From assembly GCA_000737985.1 (NCBI GenBank), contig JNVT01000108.1:44495-108494 (forward strand): a stretch of DNA of 64,000 nucleotides, given 5' to 3'. Position numbers and translations under genes: made by a program. This document shows, one piece after another, positions 41,660-51,845 of this stretch; within the stretch, counting starts at the first letter, position 1, and each line of letters begins with the position of its first letter. Source of the stretch: Gammaproteobacteria bacterium MFB021 (GTDB lineage Bacteria > Pseudomonadota > Gammaproteobacteria > Pseudomonadales > Halomonadaceae). The notes beneath the pieces were generated by a model that was not told where the DNA came from, made no database searches, and worked only from the letters and a program-made list of their open reading frames with translations.

Positions 41660-41929
41660 ATGGCACTGACTGCCGAAAAGAAAGCCGAAATCGTCAAAGA
41701 GTTCGGTCAGGGCGAGAACGACACCGGTTCCCCGGAAGTGCAGGTTGCCCTGCTGAGCGCCAACATCGATGGCCTGCAGAGCCACTTCAAGGATCACAAG
41801 CAGGATCACCACTCCCGTCGTGGTCTGATCCGCATGGTCAACCAGCGCCGCAAGCTGCTGGACTACCTCAAGGGTAAGGACTTCGACCGCTATCAGTCGC
41901 TGATCAAGAAGCTCGGTCTGCGTCGCTGA
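41660..41929 (+). CDS. rpsO: 30S ribosomal protein S15
   Basis: S15 binds 16S rRNA helices h20-h22 early in 30S assembly. The 89-residue product has the invariant [23 protein letters not shown] region (split about 22-44) and [23 protein letters not shown], and matches the family's length exactly. The ATG follows TAGGAGAG. The roughly 120-bp leader could hold the S15 translational operator, but I did not find a definite pseudoknot. A terminator and a repeat element separate it from pnp. Confidence 0.98.
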   Translation: MALTAEKKAEIVKEFGQGENDTGSPEVQVALLSANIDGLQSHFKDHKQDHHSRRGLIRMVNQRRKLLDYLKGKDFDRYQSLIKKLGLRR

Positions 41930-41969
41930 TACCGTCTGCCGGCACGCTTGCCGGCAGCGCGTGTTCGAG

Positions 41970-42003
41970 ACAGGCAATCCCGCTCGGGATTGCCTGTTTT
42001 TTT
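41970..42003 (+). terminator. Intrinsic terminator of rpsO
   Basis: ACAGGCAATCCCG pairs with CGGGATTGCCTGT across a CT loop and is followed by seven T. It is a very strong terminator. Confidence 0.92.
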
Positions 42004-42131
42004 ATGTCCGTGCTGATGTCCTTCGCGGCACTCGAGCCATCACTTCGCCCCGCTCCTCCGCCTTTTCCTTGAAACATCTTTCGCACGCCTTTCACACCAG
42101 GCTGGATGGGCTTTCCCGGCGGCAGGACTGC

Positions 42132-42227
42132 GCGAGGGCGCTGTGAACACATCCCTGTACGCTACCTTTGCCATCCATGGCAAAGGACCCTCGCTTCGCC
42201 CTGCCTCCGGCGCCCATCGGCAGAGGG
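42132..42227. repeat. Hairpin-rich 96-bp repeat family B, copy 2
   Basis: Same length as 13969-14064 and 87/96 identical in the same orientation. The inner hairpin CTTTGCC-ATCCAT-GGCAAAG is intact; all changes near it fall in the loop. Most of the 444-bp rpsO-pnp interval is taken by the rpsO terminator, this repeat and the pnp leader; no gene is visible. Confidence 0.8.
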
Positions 42228-42278
42228 CTCGGCAGGCGCTTTCCACGGCGGTTTCTCGCGTCTGTGCGGCGTGCGCCA

Positions 42279-42322
42279 CGCGGGCGACGTCGGTAGCTCT
42301 CGCCCGCGCGAACGCCTAGAAT
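42279..42322 (+). promoter_or_regulatory. Hairpin and -10-like box upstream of pnp
   Basis: CGCGGGCGA (42279-42287) pairs with TCGCCCGCG (42300-42308), and TAGAAT follows at 42317-42322. If transcripts start upstream, the hairpin could serve as the RNase III-processed stem known from the E. coli pnp leader. If TAGAAT is the real -10, the palindrome is an operator or terminator. The sequence does not decide. Confidence 0.4.
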
Positions 42323-42373
42323 GGTCGCCGAGTCAAAAGACCCACATGAATCCGACAAGTTGAAGGAATACCC

Positions 42374-44503
<2,130 letters not shown>

Positions 44504-44543
44504 GTCTACGGGCGCCGCACCGGCGCCCGCTGCTCGCTCGACC

Positions 44544-44578
44544 ACGCCCGGTCCGCCTCGTGCGGGCCGGGCGTTTTT
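44544..44578 (+). terminator. Intrinsic terminator of pnp
   Basis: ACGCCCGG pairs with CCGGGCGT, with an inner partial stem, followed by TTTTTG. It may also serve the convergent acyltransferase gene. A second stem GGGCGCC/GGCGCCC lies just before it. Confidence 0.85.
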
Positions 44579-44619
44579 GTGACGAGCGCTTTTTGAAGAA
44601 CACTTCTGTCAATACCCTC

Positions 44620-45645
44620 TCAGGCGCTGACGGCGGTGGTGCGGGGTGCCGGCAGCCAGCGCTTGATCCGTCGCGACAGGCGCTTCTCCACCAGCTCGAA
44701 GCTGATCCAGGAGAGCAGCGCGATGATTGGCAGGCAGATCGCCAGGGTGAGATAAGGGCCGAGCCCCAGGCGCTGGGTGAGCAAGTAGTTGCCGCACCAC
44801 AGCACGATGACATGGAGCAGATAGGTCGAGTAGGACCAGTCGCCCATGCGTTTGAACACCCGGTTATCGCCGATATGCGGCTCCAGCGCGATGCAGGCGA
44901 TCACCAGCAGGGCGCTTGGCAGCCCCCAGGCGAAGAAGCGCTGAGCGCCGGAAGGGTCGTCGAAGGCGAGTAGCGTCGCCACGCTGAGCCCGATCAGCAG
45001 CAGCGGCCATAGCCGCCCGGTGGGCAGCCCGTGGCGGGCGTAGTAGACGCCGATACCCACGCCGAGCAGGAATTCGAAGATGATCGGGTCGCTATAGAAG
45101 CTGCTGATGAAGGGCTGGGAGGCAAACAGCGTATTGATCGCCACGATCGCGATCACCAGCCCCCACAGCCGCCATGGCCGCGCCAGCAGCAGCGAGGCGG
45201 CGAACACCAGGTAGAACAGCATCTCGAAGTTGAGCGTCCAGCCCACTGGCAGGATCGGGTAGTAGCCGTAGCCGGCCGGGTTCTCGGCGGGGATGAACAG
45301 CAGCGACTTGATCAGCCCGATGATACTGAAGCCGTACTCCGGCATGACGTCGCTGGTGAACACGATCACCAGCGCGGTGATCGCGGTATACAGCCAGTAG
45401 GCGGGGACGATACGCGCGCAGCGCTGAAGCAGGAACTGGGGCATCGAGAGGCGCTTGCCGCGGGTCGAGACGGTGATCACGAAGCCACTGATGACGAAGA
45501 AGATGTCCACCCCCACCTGACCGCGGGTGGAGAGCAGATACTCGACCCAGTTATCGGCCTGAAAGCCGAAGAACACCTGCATGAAGTGGTGAAAGACGAC
45601 GATCCACGCCGCCAGGGCGCGCAGCGCCTGTACCGAAACCAGCAT
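44620..45645 (-). CDS. Acyltransferase 3 family membrane protein (OafA/YrhL type)
   Basis: The 341-residue protein is a ten-helix integral membrane acyltransferase. Family hallmarks are the N-terminal QALRALAAWIVVFHHF with the catalytic-type His (about residue 20), GVDIFFVISGFVI (about 44-56), QFLLQRCARIVPAYW (about 69-83) and GDWSYSTYLLHVIVL near 290. Such enzymes O-acylate surface polysaccharides or other extracytoplasmic glycans; the substrate is unknown. It is the only non-housekeeping gene between pnp and coaA and is transcribed alone. Confidence 0.88.
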   Translation of the reverse strand: MLVSVQALRALAAWIVVFHHFMQVFFGFQADNWVEYLLSTRGQVGVDIFFVISGFVITVSTRGKRLSMPQFLLQRCARIVPAYWLYTAITALVIVFTSDVMPEYGFSIIGLIKSLLFIPAENPAGYGYYPILPVGWTLNFEMLFYLVFAASLLLARPWRLWGLVIAIVAINTLFASQPFISSFYSDPIIFEFLLGVGIGVYYARHGLPTGRLWPLLLIGLSVATLLAFDDPSGAQRFFAWGLPSALLVIACIALEPHIGDNRVFKRMGDWSYSTYLLHVIVLWCGNYLLTQRLGLGPYLTLAICLPIIALLSWISFELVEKRLSRRIKRWLPAPRTTAVSA

Positions 45646-45782
45646 CCCGCCTTCCTGTCTTCGACCAAAGTTGACACCTATCCGAGGGGAAACGGCGGCG
45701 AAAGTTCGCCGCCGTCACACAGGCTGACAAAACGCTATGTCTGGACAAATTCTGTGCGGCAAGTTTGCACAGCCGGCGAGGC

Positions 45783-46739
45783 TCACACCTTGCGCAGTGC
45801 CACCTGTTCGACCAGGTGATCGCGGCCCTTGCGCAGGATCAGATCGGCGCGCGGGCGGGTGGGCAGGATGTTCTCGCGCAGGTTGCGGCGGTTGATGTCG
45901 CGCCACAGCCCCTCAGCGATCTCCAGCGCCTCGGCTTCGCCGATCTGGGCATAGCGATGGAAGAAGGAGTCGGGGTTCTGGAAGGCGGTCTGGCGCAGCA
46001 GCTTGAAGCGCTCCAGATACCAGTCGTGGATATGCTGCTCTTCGGCGTCGATGTAGATCGAGAAGTCGAAGAAGTCGGAGACGAACGGCACCATCTTGCC
46101 GTCTTCGGGCAGGTCGCGCACCTGCAGCACGTTGATGCCCTCGACGATCAGGATGTCAGGGCGATCGACGGTCTGGAACTCGTGCTCACGCACATCGTAG
46201 GTGAGGTGCGAGTAGAGCGGTGCCTGGACGTTGCGCACCCCCGCCTTGATCCACGAGAGAAAGCGCAGCAGCGCGCCGATGTCGTAGCTCTCCGGGAAGC
46301 CCTTGCGGGTCATCAGGGCCTTGTCCTTGAGCACCGCGTTGGGATAGAGGAAGCCGTCGGTGGTGACCAGATCGACCTTGGGGCTCGACGGCCAGCGCGC
46401 CAGCAGCTCCTTGAGGATACGTGCGGTGGTCGACTTGCCCACCGCCACCGACCCGGCGAGACCGATGATGAACGGTGTCTTCTGAGTGTCGTCGATGTCG
46501 AGGAAGCGCTTGCGCTGGGCGTAGAGCTGCTGGCTGGCCTCGACGTAGGAGGAGAGCAGCCGTGACAGCGACAGATAGATGCGCCGCACCTCATCGAGAT
46601 CGATCGGATCGTTGAGCGAGCGCAGCCGTTGCACCTCCTCGGAGGCGAGCGTCAGCGGCGTGTCGGCGCGAAAGGCAGCCCACTGCTGCGCCGAATAGAA
46701 CTGGTAGGGTGAGAACGGGTCCGGTCTCAGTTGGTTCAT
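45783..46739 (-). CDS. coaA: Type I pantothenate kinase CoaA
   Basis: CoaA phosphorylates pantothenate, the first committed step to coenzyme A, and is feedback-inhibited by CoA in the type I family. The 318-residue product has the P-loop [12 protein letters not shown] (about 98-109), TTDGFLYPN near 130, KGFPESYD and YSHLTYDV. It starts at the ATG at 46739, giving [15 protein letters not shown]; an upstream in-frame ATG would run into the GNAT gene. Pseudomonads use the unrelated type III CoaX, so this supports a non-Pseudomonas host. It lies 41 bp downstream of the GNAT gene. Confidence 0.95.
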   Translation of the reverse strand: MNQLRPDPFSPYQFYSAQQWAAFRADTPLTLASEEVQRLRSLNDPIDLDEVRRIYLSLSRLLSSYVEASQQLYAQRKRFLDIDDTQKTPFIIGLAGSVAVGKSTTARILKELLARWPSSPKVDLVTTDGFLYPNAVLKDKALMTRKGFPESYDIGALLRFLSWIKAGVRNVQAPLYSHLTYDVREHEFQTVDRPDILIVEGINVLQVRDLPEDGKMVPFVSDFFDFSIYIDAEEQHIHDWYLERFKLLRQTAFQNPDSFFHRYAQIGEAEALEIAEGLWRDINRRNLRENILPTRPRADLILRKGRDHLVEQVALRKV

Positions 46740-46780
46740 TGGCTGTCTCTGACCATGATCGTCGAGTCGGCAGGCGGCGC

Positions 46781-47287
46781 TCAGCCGTCTTCCGGGCACT
46801 CATTGTCCGTGGTGTGGCCGGAATCGGCAAACTGCGGCAGCCACATCGGCTGTACGCCGCGGGCGTTCGTCGCACCTTGGGCGACGAAGCCCAGCGCCTG
46901 ATAGAGGGCGAGTGCGGCCAGGTTGTCGCGGAACACATTGAGGGTGACGCAGCGAGCCTGGCGCTGCCGGGCCTGCGCCAGCAGGTGTCGGCACAGGCTA
47001 CGCCCCAACCCCTGGCCGCGGCACTCGGGGGCGACGATGAGCCGGGCCAGGTGCCAGTGGTCGCCCGCCTTGGGCACCAGCTGGCCGAAGGCGACGGGAT
47101 GCGCGCCCTCGCGCAGGGTAAAGGCGGGCGTGGCGCCGCCGCCGAACTCGCGCCACAGGGTAGCGGGCTCCGGTGGCCAGGGGAGCCCCGGGCCGGCCCA
47201 GCGTTCGAGTGCCTGCGGCGAGTCGATCCAGCCGGCGATCACGCGTAGATCGCCCGGCAGCGCCGCACGCCAGCGGCGTTCAGGCAT
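46781..47287 (-). CDS. GNAT-family N-acetyltransferase in the pan-coa operon
   Basis: The 168-residue product has a GNAT fold with the acetyl-CoA pyrophosphate loop in [20 protein letters not shown] (about residues 83-102) and the C-terminal [19 protein letters not shown]. Its ATG overlaps the panC stop by eight bases and it precedes coaA by 41 bp, so it is embedded in a CoA synthesis operon. A PanZ/PanM-like role in pantothenate control is a guess from context. It is longer than E. coli PanZ and looks more like a generic RimI-type acetyltransferase. Confidence 0.82.
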   Translation of the reverse strand: MPERRWRAALPGDLRVIAGWIDSPQALERWAGPGLPWPPEPATLWREFGGGATPAFTLREGAHPVAFGQLVPKAGDHWHLARLIVAPECRGQGLGRSLCRHLLAQARQRQARCVTLNVFRDNLAALALYQALGFVAQGATNARGVQPMWLPQFADSGHTTDNECPEDG

Positions 47288-48143
47288 GCGCAGACTCTGG
47301 CAGGGTGACCGCGATATTGTCGATCAGCCGGGTGCGGCCCAGATAGACGGCACCCAGCAGCCGCGCCGCACCGCCGGCCTGGGGCGCGAGCGGCGTCAGG
47401 TGGGCATCACGCAGTTCCAGATAGTCCAGCTGCAGACCTGCATCCGTCAGGGCCTGGCGCGCCCGGGCCAGGCTGGTATCGATGGGTTCACCCTCGGCCA
47501 GCGCGGCGGCGCACTCGCGCAGGTTGCGGTAGAGCGTAGCGGCGCGCTGGCGCTCCTCGGCGGAGAGATAGCCATTGCGCGAGGAGAGCGCCAGGCCATC
47601 CTCGGCCCTCGCCGTGGCCACGCCCTCGATCTGGATCGGGAAGTGCAGATCGGCGACCAGCTTGCGAATCACCGCCAACTGCTGGAAATCTTTCTCGCCA
47701 AAACAGGCGACGTCCGGCTGGGTCAGATGGAACAGCAGCGAGACCACGGTGGCGACACCATCGAAGTGGCCGGGGCGGCTGCCGCCGCAGAGCCCCTCCG
47801 AGACCCCGGGTACTCGCACCCGGGTCAGACCCTCGAGCCCCTGTGGGTAGAGGGTCTCCACGCTGGGGGCGAACAGCAGGTCACAGCCGTGGCGTTCGAG
47901 TTGTTCGCTGTCGGCCGCCAGGGTGCGGGGGTAGCGTGCAAAGTCCTCGCCCGGGCCGAACTGCAGGGGATTGACGAACAGCGTCGCCACTACCACGTCG
48001 GCCAGCTCGCGGGCCCGCTCGACCAGTGCCAGATGGCCCGCATGCAGGTTGCCCATGGTCGGTACCAGGGCGATACGCCGGCCGCGACGGCGCTCGCCGT
48101 CGAGCCTCTCGCGCAGCGGCGCAATGGCGTGCAGGGTGTGCAT
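47280..48143 (-). CDS. panC: Pantothenate synthetase PanC
   Basis: PanC ligates pantoate and beta-alanine with ATP through a pantoyl-adenylate. The 287-residue protein has the HIGH-type motif in [15 protein letters not shown] (about 30-44), [17 protein letters not shown] (about 53-69), [18 protein letters not shown], and the KMSKS-like SSRNGYLS (about 187-194). Its ATG overlaps the panB stop codon by one base. The GNAT gene overlaps its 3' end. Confidence 0.97.
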   Translation of the reverse strand: MHTLHAIAPLRERLDGERRRGRRIALVPTMGNLHAGHLALVERARELADVVVATLFVNPLQFGPGEDFARYPRTLAADSEQLERHGCDLLFAPSVETLYPQGLEGLTRVRVPGVSEGLCGGSRPGHFDGVATVVSLLFHLTQPDVACFGEKDFQQLAVIRKLVADLHFPIQIEGVATARAEDGLALSSRNGYLSAEERQRAATLYRNLRECAAALAEGEPIDTSLARARQALTDAGLQLDYLELRDAHLTPLAPQAGGAARLLGAVYLGRTRLIDNIAVTLPESAHA

Positions 48144-48934
48144 CAGAACGTATGCTCCTCGGCCGGGAAGGTGCGCGCCTTGACCGCCTCGTGATAGGCG
48201 CGGAAGGCGTCGGCGATGCTGTCACGGCCACTCAGGAAGTTCTTGACGAAGCGCGGTACGTAGCCGCTGTTGAGACCCAGCACGTCGTGCATCACCAGGA
48301 TCTGGCCGTCGACCTCGGCGCCGGCGCCAATACCGATCACCGGGGCGGCGACGGCGTCGCGCACCGCCTTGCCCAGATCCGCCGGCACGCACTCCAGCAG
48401 GATCACCGCCGCACCCGCATCGACCAGGCACTGGGCGTCATGGATGATGCGCTGGGCCTGATCGCGCTCGCGGCCCTGGACCTTGAAGCCGCCGAAACGG
48501 TGCACGCTCTGCGGGGTCAGGCCGAGATGCGCGCACACCGGCACGCCGCGGCGATGCAGCTCGTTGATGCCCTCGGCCATCCACGCCTCGCCCTCGATCT
48601 TGATCATCTCGGCCCCGGCACGCATCAGGGTGCCGGCGTCGCGCAGCAGCTGCGCGGTGTCGACGTTGCTCATGAACGGCAGGTCGACCATCAGCAGGCT
48701 CTGGCGCTTGACGCGGGCCACGCAGGCGGTGTGGTAGCAGAGGTCATCGAGGGTGACCGGCAGCGTGCTGGCGTGACCCTGCAGCACCATGCCGAGGGAG
48801 TCGCCCACCAGCAGCACTTCGATGCCGGCCTCATCGGCGCAGCGGGCGAAGGTCGCATCATAGGCGGTCAGGCAACTGAAGGTATCGCCGCGCGCCTTGA
48901 GCTCGCGCAGCGTATTCAGGGTAACGGGCTTCAT
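48143..48934 (-). CDS. panB: 3-methyl-2-oxobutanoate hydroxymethyltransferase PanB
   Basis: PanB forms ketopantoate from alpha-ketoisovalerate using methylene-tetrahydrofolate. The 263-residue protein shows [23 protein letters not shown] (about 41-54, Mg-binding Asp), [24 protein letters not shown] and [14 protein letters not shown]. The ATG at 48934 follows GAGAGA; an upstream extension would cross into the repeat. In Pseudomonas it directly follows folK, but here a 214-bp MITE-like element intervenes. Confidence 0.97.
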   Translation of the reverse strand: MKPVTLNTLRELKARGDTFSCLTAYDATFARCADEAGIEVLLVGDSLGMVLQGHASTLPVTLDDLCYHTACVARVKRQSLLMVDLPFMSNVDTAQLLRDAGTLMRAGAEMIKIEGEAWMAEGINELHRRGVPVCAHLGLTPQSVHRFGGFKVQGRERDQAQRIIHDAQCLVDAGAAVILLECVPADLGKAVRDAVAAPVIGIGAGAEVDGQILVMHDVLGLNSGYVPRFVKNFLSGRDSIADAFRAYHEAVKARTFPAEEHTF

Positions 48935-49020
48935 CACGGTTCTCTCGCAGGTATCGAACGCCGGGTACCTTGGGCGCGGGGCCGAGTGTAAAGCGTTGTT
49001 CGGGGGACGCAACACGACAT

Positions 49021-49234
49021 TAGGCTTTGTACGAAACTACCTGCGCTCGGCAATACGGCGTTAAAAATCGGCTCACTGAACAGCGTTCAGAACGTCCGTA
49101 GGACGGCCCGAAGGGCGAGCGGAGCGAGTCATATGCTCATTCACACCCCGTAAACTCCGCGTTTTCGCCGATTTTCGCCTTAGCTACGCGCCCCGGTCTG
49201 GCCTTCGCTCGCTGACTTTTCGTACAAACCCTAG
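49021..49234. repeat. MITE-like element, family C, between folK and panB
   Basis: The 214-bp element is bounded by TAGGCTTTGTACGAAA at left and the inverted TTTCGTACAAACCCTA at right (15/16 matches). Subterminal AAAAATCGGC/GCCGATTTT repeats lie inside. It encodes no protein. From memory, blocks like the CACCCCGTAAACTCCGCG core recur in intergenic spacers of marine gammaproteobacteria. It fills most of the 322-bp gap and splits the pcnB-folK-panB-panC order seen in Pseudomonas. Confidence 0.82.
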
Positions 49235-49256
49235 GCTGTCGTCGGTGCGCCGGCGC

Positions 49257-49751
49257 TCACGCTGGCAGGCGGTGCAGCGGCTGATGCGCCAGAGCGGCGG
49301 CGCGTTCGCCCACCGGGATGCCGTCGAGTACCAGCGTGGGGGCGATCTCGGCCAGGGGTTCGAGCACGAAGCGCCGCGTCAGGCGTTGCGGATGTGGCAG
49401 GGTCAGGCGCGGGGTGTGCAGGCTCAGGTCGGCGTAGCTGAGCAGGTCGAGGTCCAGCGTGCGCGGCCCCCAGTGGCGCAGGCGCACACGACGGTGGCGC
49501 TGCTCCAGCGCCTGCAACTGATCGAGCAGCGCCAGCGGCGAGAGGCGGGTGCGCAATGCCACCACCGCATTGACGAAATCGGGCTGATCCTGGGGGCCCA
49601 CGGGGGCGCTCGCATAGAGCGAGGAGCGCGCCACCAGGGCGCTCAGCGGCAGTACCGCGAGCGCCGCGAGGGCGCGCTCGAGCTGATCGCGCGGTGCCTC
49701 GAGATTGCTGCCGAGGCCGATATAGGCCAGCGCGCCGGTGGGATCACTCAT
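49257..49751 (-). CDS. folK: 2-amino-4-hydroxy-6-hydroxymethyldihydropteridine pyrophosphokinase FolK
   Basis: FolK transfers pyrophosphate from ATP to hydroxymethyl-dihydropterin, the step before FolP. The 164-residue protein starts YIGLGSNLEAPRDQLERAL, has DQPDFVNAVVALRT (about 72-85) and the ATP-binding signature GPRTLDLDLLSY (about 108-119) followed by LPHPQRLTRRFVLEPL. The ATG at 49751 lies within the last codons of pcnB (8-bp overlap), so the two are coupled. Confidence 0.95.
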   Translation of the reverse strand: MSDPTGALAYIGLGSNLEAPRDQLERALAALAVLPLSALVARSSLYASAPVGPQDQPDFVNAVVALRTRLSPLALLDQLQALEQRHRRVRLRHWGPRTLDLDLLSYADLSLHTPRLTLPHPQRLTRRFVLEPLAEIAPTLVLDGIPVGERAAALAHQPLHRLPA

Positions 49752-51177
49752 CCAGGGTCGGCGGTGCGGCGCGGTTGTTGGGGCGACGGCGCTTGCGCGG
49801 GCGGCGGCGCTTGGGCTTGCCGTTGGTGGACGCCGGATGGCCACCATCGACCTGCTTCATCAACTCGTGCTGACGGCTCTCGTCGGCGTGCTGGAACTCG
49901 GTCCACCACTCGCCCAGCTCAGGTGCGAGCTCGCCGGCCTGCTCGCGCAGCAGCAGGAAGTCGTAGGCGGCGCGGAAGCGCGGATGCTCCAGCGTCTGGA
50001 ACACCTTGCGCCCGCGCCGGCGCGGCAGGTGCTGCTGGAGATCCCATATCTCGCGCATGGGGATGCTGAAACGCTTGGGGATCGAGGTGTGCTGGAGCTG
50101 ACGGCTGATGACCTGCTGTGCCGCCGCCTGCTGGGCGGGGACATCGGGCAGCTCCTGCTCGTGGGCCAGCCGGGCGGTGCGCTGTACCACGCACGGCCAC
50201 AGCAGCGCAGCGAAGAGGAAGGCCGGGGTGACCGGACGATCCTCGGCCAGGCGGGCATCGGTGTTGGCCAGTGCCTGCTCGACCAGGGCCTCAGCCCAGG
50301 GAAGCTCTGCCAGCGCCTCGTCGCTCTCCGGGAACAGCATGGCGTAGAGCCCGAGTTCGCGCAGGCAGCGAAAGCTCTGTACCGCGTGGCCGGAGAGGAA
50401 CAGCTTGAGCACCTCTTCGAACAGCCGTGCCGGCGGAATCTGCAGCAGCAGCGGGGCGAGTTCGCGGATCGGCGCTTCGGTGCCGGCTTCGATGGCGAAA
50501 TCGAGCTTGGCGGCGAAGCGGGCGGCACGCAGCATGCGTACCGGGTCCTCGCGATAGCGCGTCTCGGGGTCACCGATCAGGCGCAGCAGGCGCCGCTCGA
50601 GATCGGCGATGCCGCCGGTCCAGTCGTAGATGCTGAAGTCGCTGACGCTGTAGTAGAGGGCGTTGACGGTGAAGTCGCGACGGATGGCGTCTTCTTCCAC
50701 GCTGCCCCAGACGTTGTCACGCAGCAGCAGCCCCTCGTCGGACTGCTGGCTGACGTTGCCGTCATCGCCCTCGCCGTGGCTGCCGCGGAAAGTGGTGACC
50801 TCGATGATCTCGCGACCGAAGCGCACGTGAACGATACGGAAACGCCGGCCGATGATGCGCGAGTTGCGAAACAGCTGGCGCACTTCGTCGGGAGTGGCGC
50901 TGGTGGCGACGTCGAAATCCTTGGGCTGCCGGCCAAGCAGGGAGTCACGGATGCAGCCGCCCACCAGATAGGCGTCGTAGCCGGCGCCATTGAGCCGGTA
51001 GAGCACCTTGAGGGCGTTTTCGCTCAGATTCTTGCGCGATACGCTGTGCTCGTCGCGGGGGAGCACGATCTGCTGCAGGACCGGTTCGGCGGCGTCGGCG
51101 CGGGCGGACTCGGGGCCGAAAAGACTCTTCAAACGTTCACCGGGACGTTGTAGAAAGCGGGAAAATCCTTTGAACAT
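49744..51177 (-). CDS. pcnB: Poly(A) polymerase I PcnB
   Basis: PcnB adds poly(A) tails that target RNAs for decay. The 477-residue nucleotidyltransferase has YLVGGCIRDSLLGRQPKDFDVATSA (split near residues 63-87) with the catalytic DFDVAT, RRFRIVHVRFGREIIEVTTFRG, RRDFTVNALYY near 175 and GDPETRYREDPVRMLRAARFAAK. A basic Arg/Lys-rich tail (KPKRRRPRKRRRP) serves RNA binding. ATG 51177 gives MFKGFSRFLQRP, like Pseudomonas; no clear ribosome-binding site is seen. It is downstream of the CrcZ-like RNA gene, the Pseudomonas arrangement. Confidence 0.95.
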   Translation of the reverse strand: MFKGFSRFLQRPGERLKSLFGPESARADAAEPVLQQIVLPRDEHSVSRKNLSENALKVLYRLNGAGYDAYLVGGCIRDSLLGRQPKDFDVATSATPDEVRQLFRNSRIIGRRFRIVHVRFGREIIEVTTFRGSHGEGDDGNVSQQSDEGLLLRDNVWGSVEEDAIRRDFTVNALYYSVSDFSIYDWTGGIADLERRLLRLIGDPETRYREDPVRMLRAARFAAKLDFAIEAGTEAPIRELAPLLLQIPPARLFEEVLKLFLSGHAVQSFRCLRELGLYAMLFPESDEALAELPWAEALVEQALANTDARLAEDRPVTPAFLFAALLWPCVVQRTARLAHEQELPDVPAQQAAAQQVISRQLQHTSIPKRFSIPMREIWDLQQHLPRRRGRKVFQTLEHPRFRAAYDFLLLREQAGELAPELGEWWTEFQHADESRQHELMKQVDGGHPASTNGKPKRRRPRKRRRPNNRAAPPTLDE

Positions 51178-51334
51178 GCGGCGAAGTCGACTCGCGAGAT
51201 AGCAAAGCCCCAGTGTAGCGGAGCCCTGCAGGCTTGCATAGCGAAGCCCTGGCCATCTGTCCAGCCTCATCTCCCTGTCTCCCTGTCTCCGCTGGCCCGA
51301 GGGTGAGTCGCGCATGGCAATACCGGCGCACAGC

Positions 51335-51360
51335 AAAAAGGGGAGGCCATCGGCCTCCCC
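51335..51360 (-). terminator. Intrinsic terminator of the CrcZ-like RNA
   Basis: On the minus strand GGGGAGGCC-GAT-GGCCTCCCC is followed by TTTTT. The 9-bp G+C-rich stem with a three-base loop is typical for a bacterial sRNA 3' end. It is 160 bp before the pcnB start codon. Confidence 0.92.
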
Positions 51361-51819
51361 TCTTAAGCATTTTCTGCAACGTCCATGCCGCTTCTTTTTG
51401 TTCGTGATGGCGCATCGCCTTGAATACGCAACACAGTCACCGTGCGGAAGTGTCATCGATGCAGGGCATCGCGATACCACGGGTGGCGACCACCTCGTAT
51501 TCAAAACAATAATCCAACCACGACAGGCAATGCCTTTTCCCGAGTGTTGTCGTTGTTTCGGGAAGTCTTCGGGTTACGGGGCGCGTTGTTGTTGTTGCCC
51601 GGCCTACCGAAGAACGTCGCGTCCTGGTTGCATGCATGACTCGAGGGCGTTGTCGTTGTTATCCCTCTGGCTGCCTGGAGACCGTTGTCGTTGTTGTCGC
51701 TCCGGCGGCAGCGAGTCGTTCGAGTCGACGCCTGAGTTGTCGTTGTTGGCGTCAGTGCTGTCTTCCTGTCGCGATTGTTATTGTTGGTGCGACCGGTGAA
51801 TGTCGTTTGTTCTTCTTGT
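51335..51819 (-). ncRNA. crcZ: CrcZ-like Hfq/Crc-sequestering small RNA
   Basis: No protein-like ORF is credible here, but seven A-rich motifs recur on the minus strand. They are GACAAGAAGAACAAACGACA (51801-51820), CAACAATAACAAT (51774-51786), AACAACGACAAC (51736-51747, 51684-51695, 51649-51660 and 51546-51557) and AACAACAACAAC (51585-51596). A weaker eighth is at 51391-51402. These fit the AANAANAA catabolite-activity motif bound by Hfq with Crc. A sigma54 promoter sets the 5' end near 51819 and an intrinsic terminator the 3' end, giving about 485 nt. Pseudomonas crcZ (about 400 nt, five motifs) lies in the same place upstream of pcnB. Identification rests on motif, promoter class and synteny; overall sequence similarity was not tested. 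Confidence 0.82.
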
Positions 51820-51829
51820 CCAATGTGAG

Positions 51830-51845
51830 TGCACTGGGCGTGCCA
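51830..51845 (-). promoter_or_regulatory. sigma54 (RpoN) promoter of the CrcZ-like RNA
   Basis: Minus-strand TGGCACGCCCAGTGCA has the invariant GG (51844-51843) and GC (51832-51831) exactly 10 bp apart. It differs from TGGCACGNNNNTTGCA at one position. Transcription would begin near 51819. An activator site should lie 80-200 bp upstream, before the end of gluQRS. The GGTGG/CCACC pair at 51931-51960 is one candidate, and no known CbrB-type sequence was recognised. Confidence 0.88.

Noticed and set aside
51540..51830. GTTGTCGTTGTT repeats as a CRISPR array or simple microsatellite
   Set aside because: Motifs are only 12 bases, spacers are uneven and no cas genes are near. The flanking promoter and terminator fit an RNA gene better.
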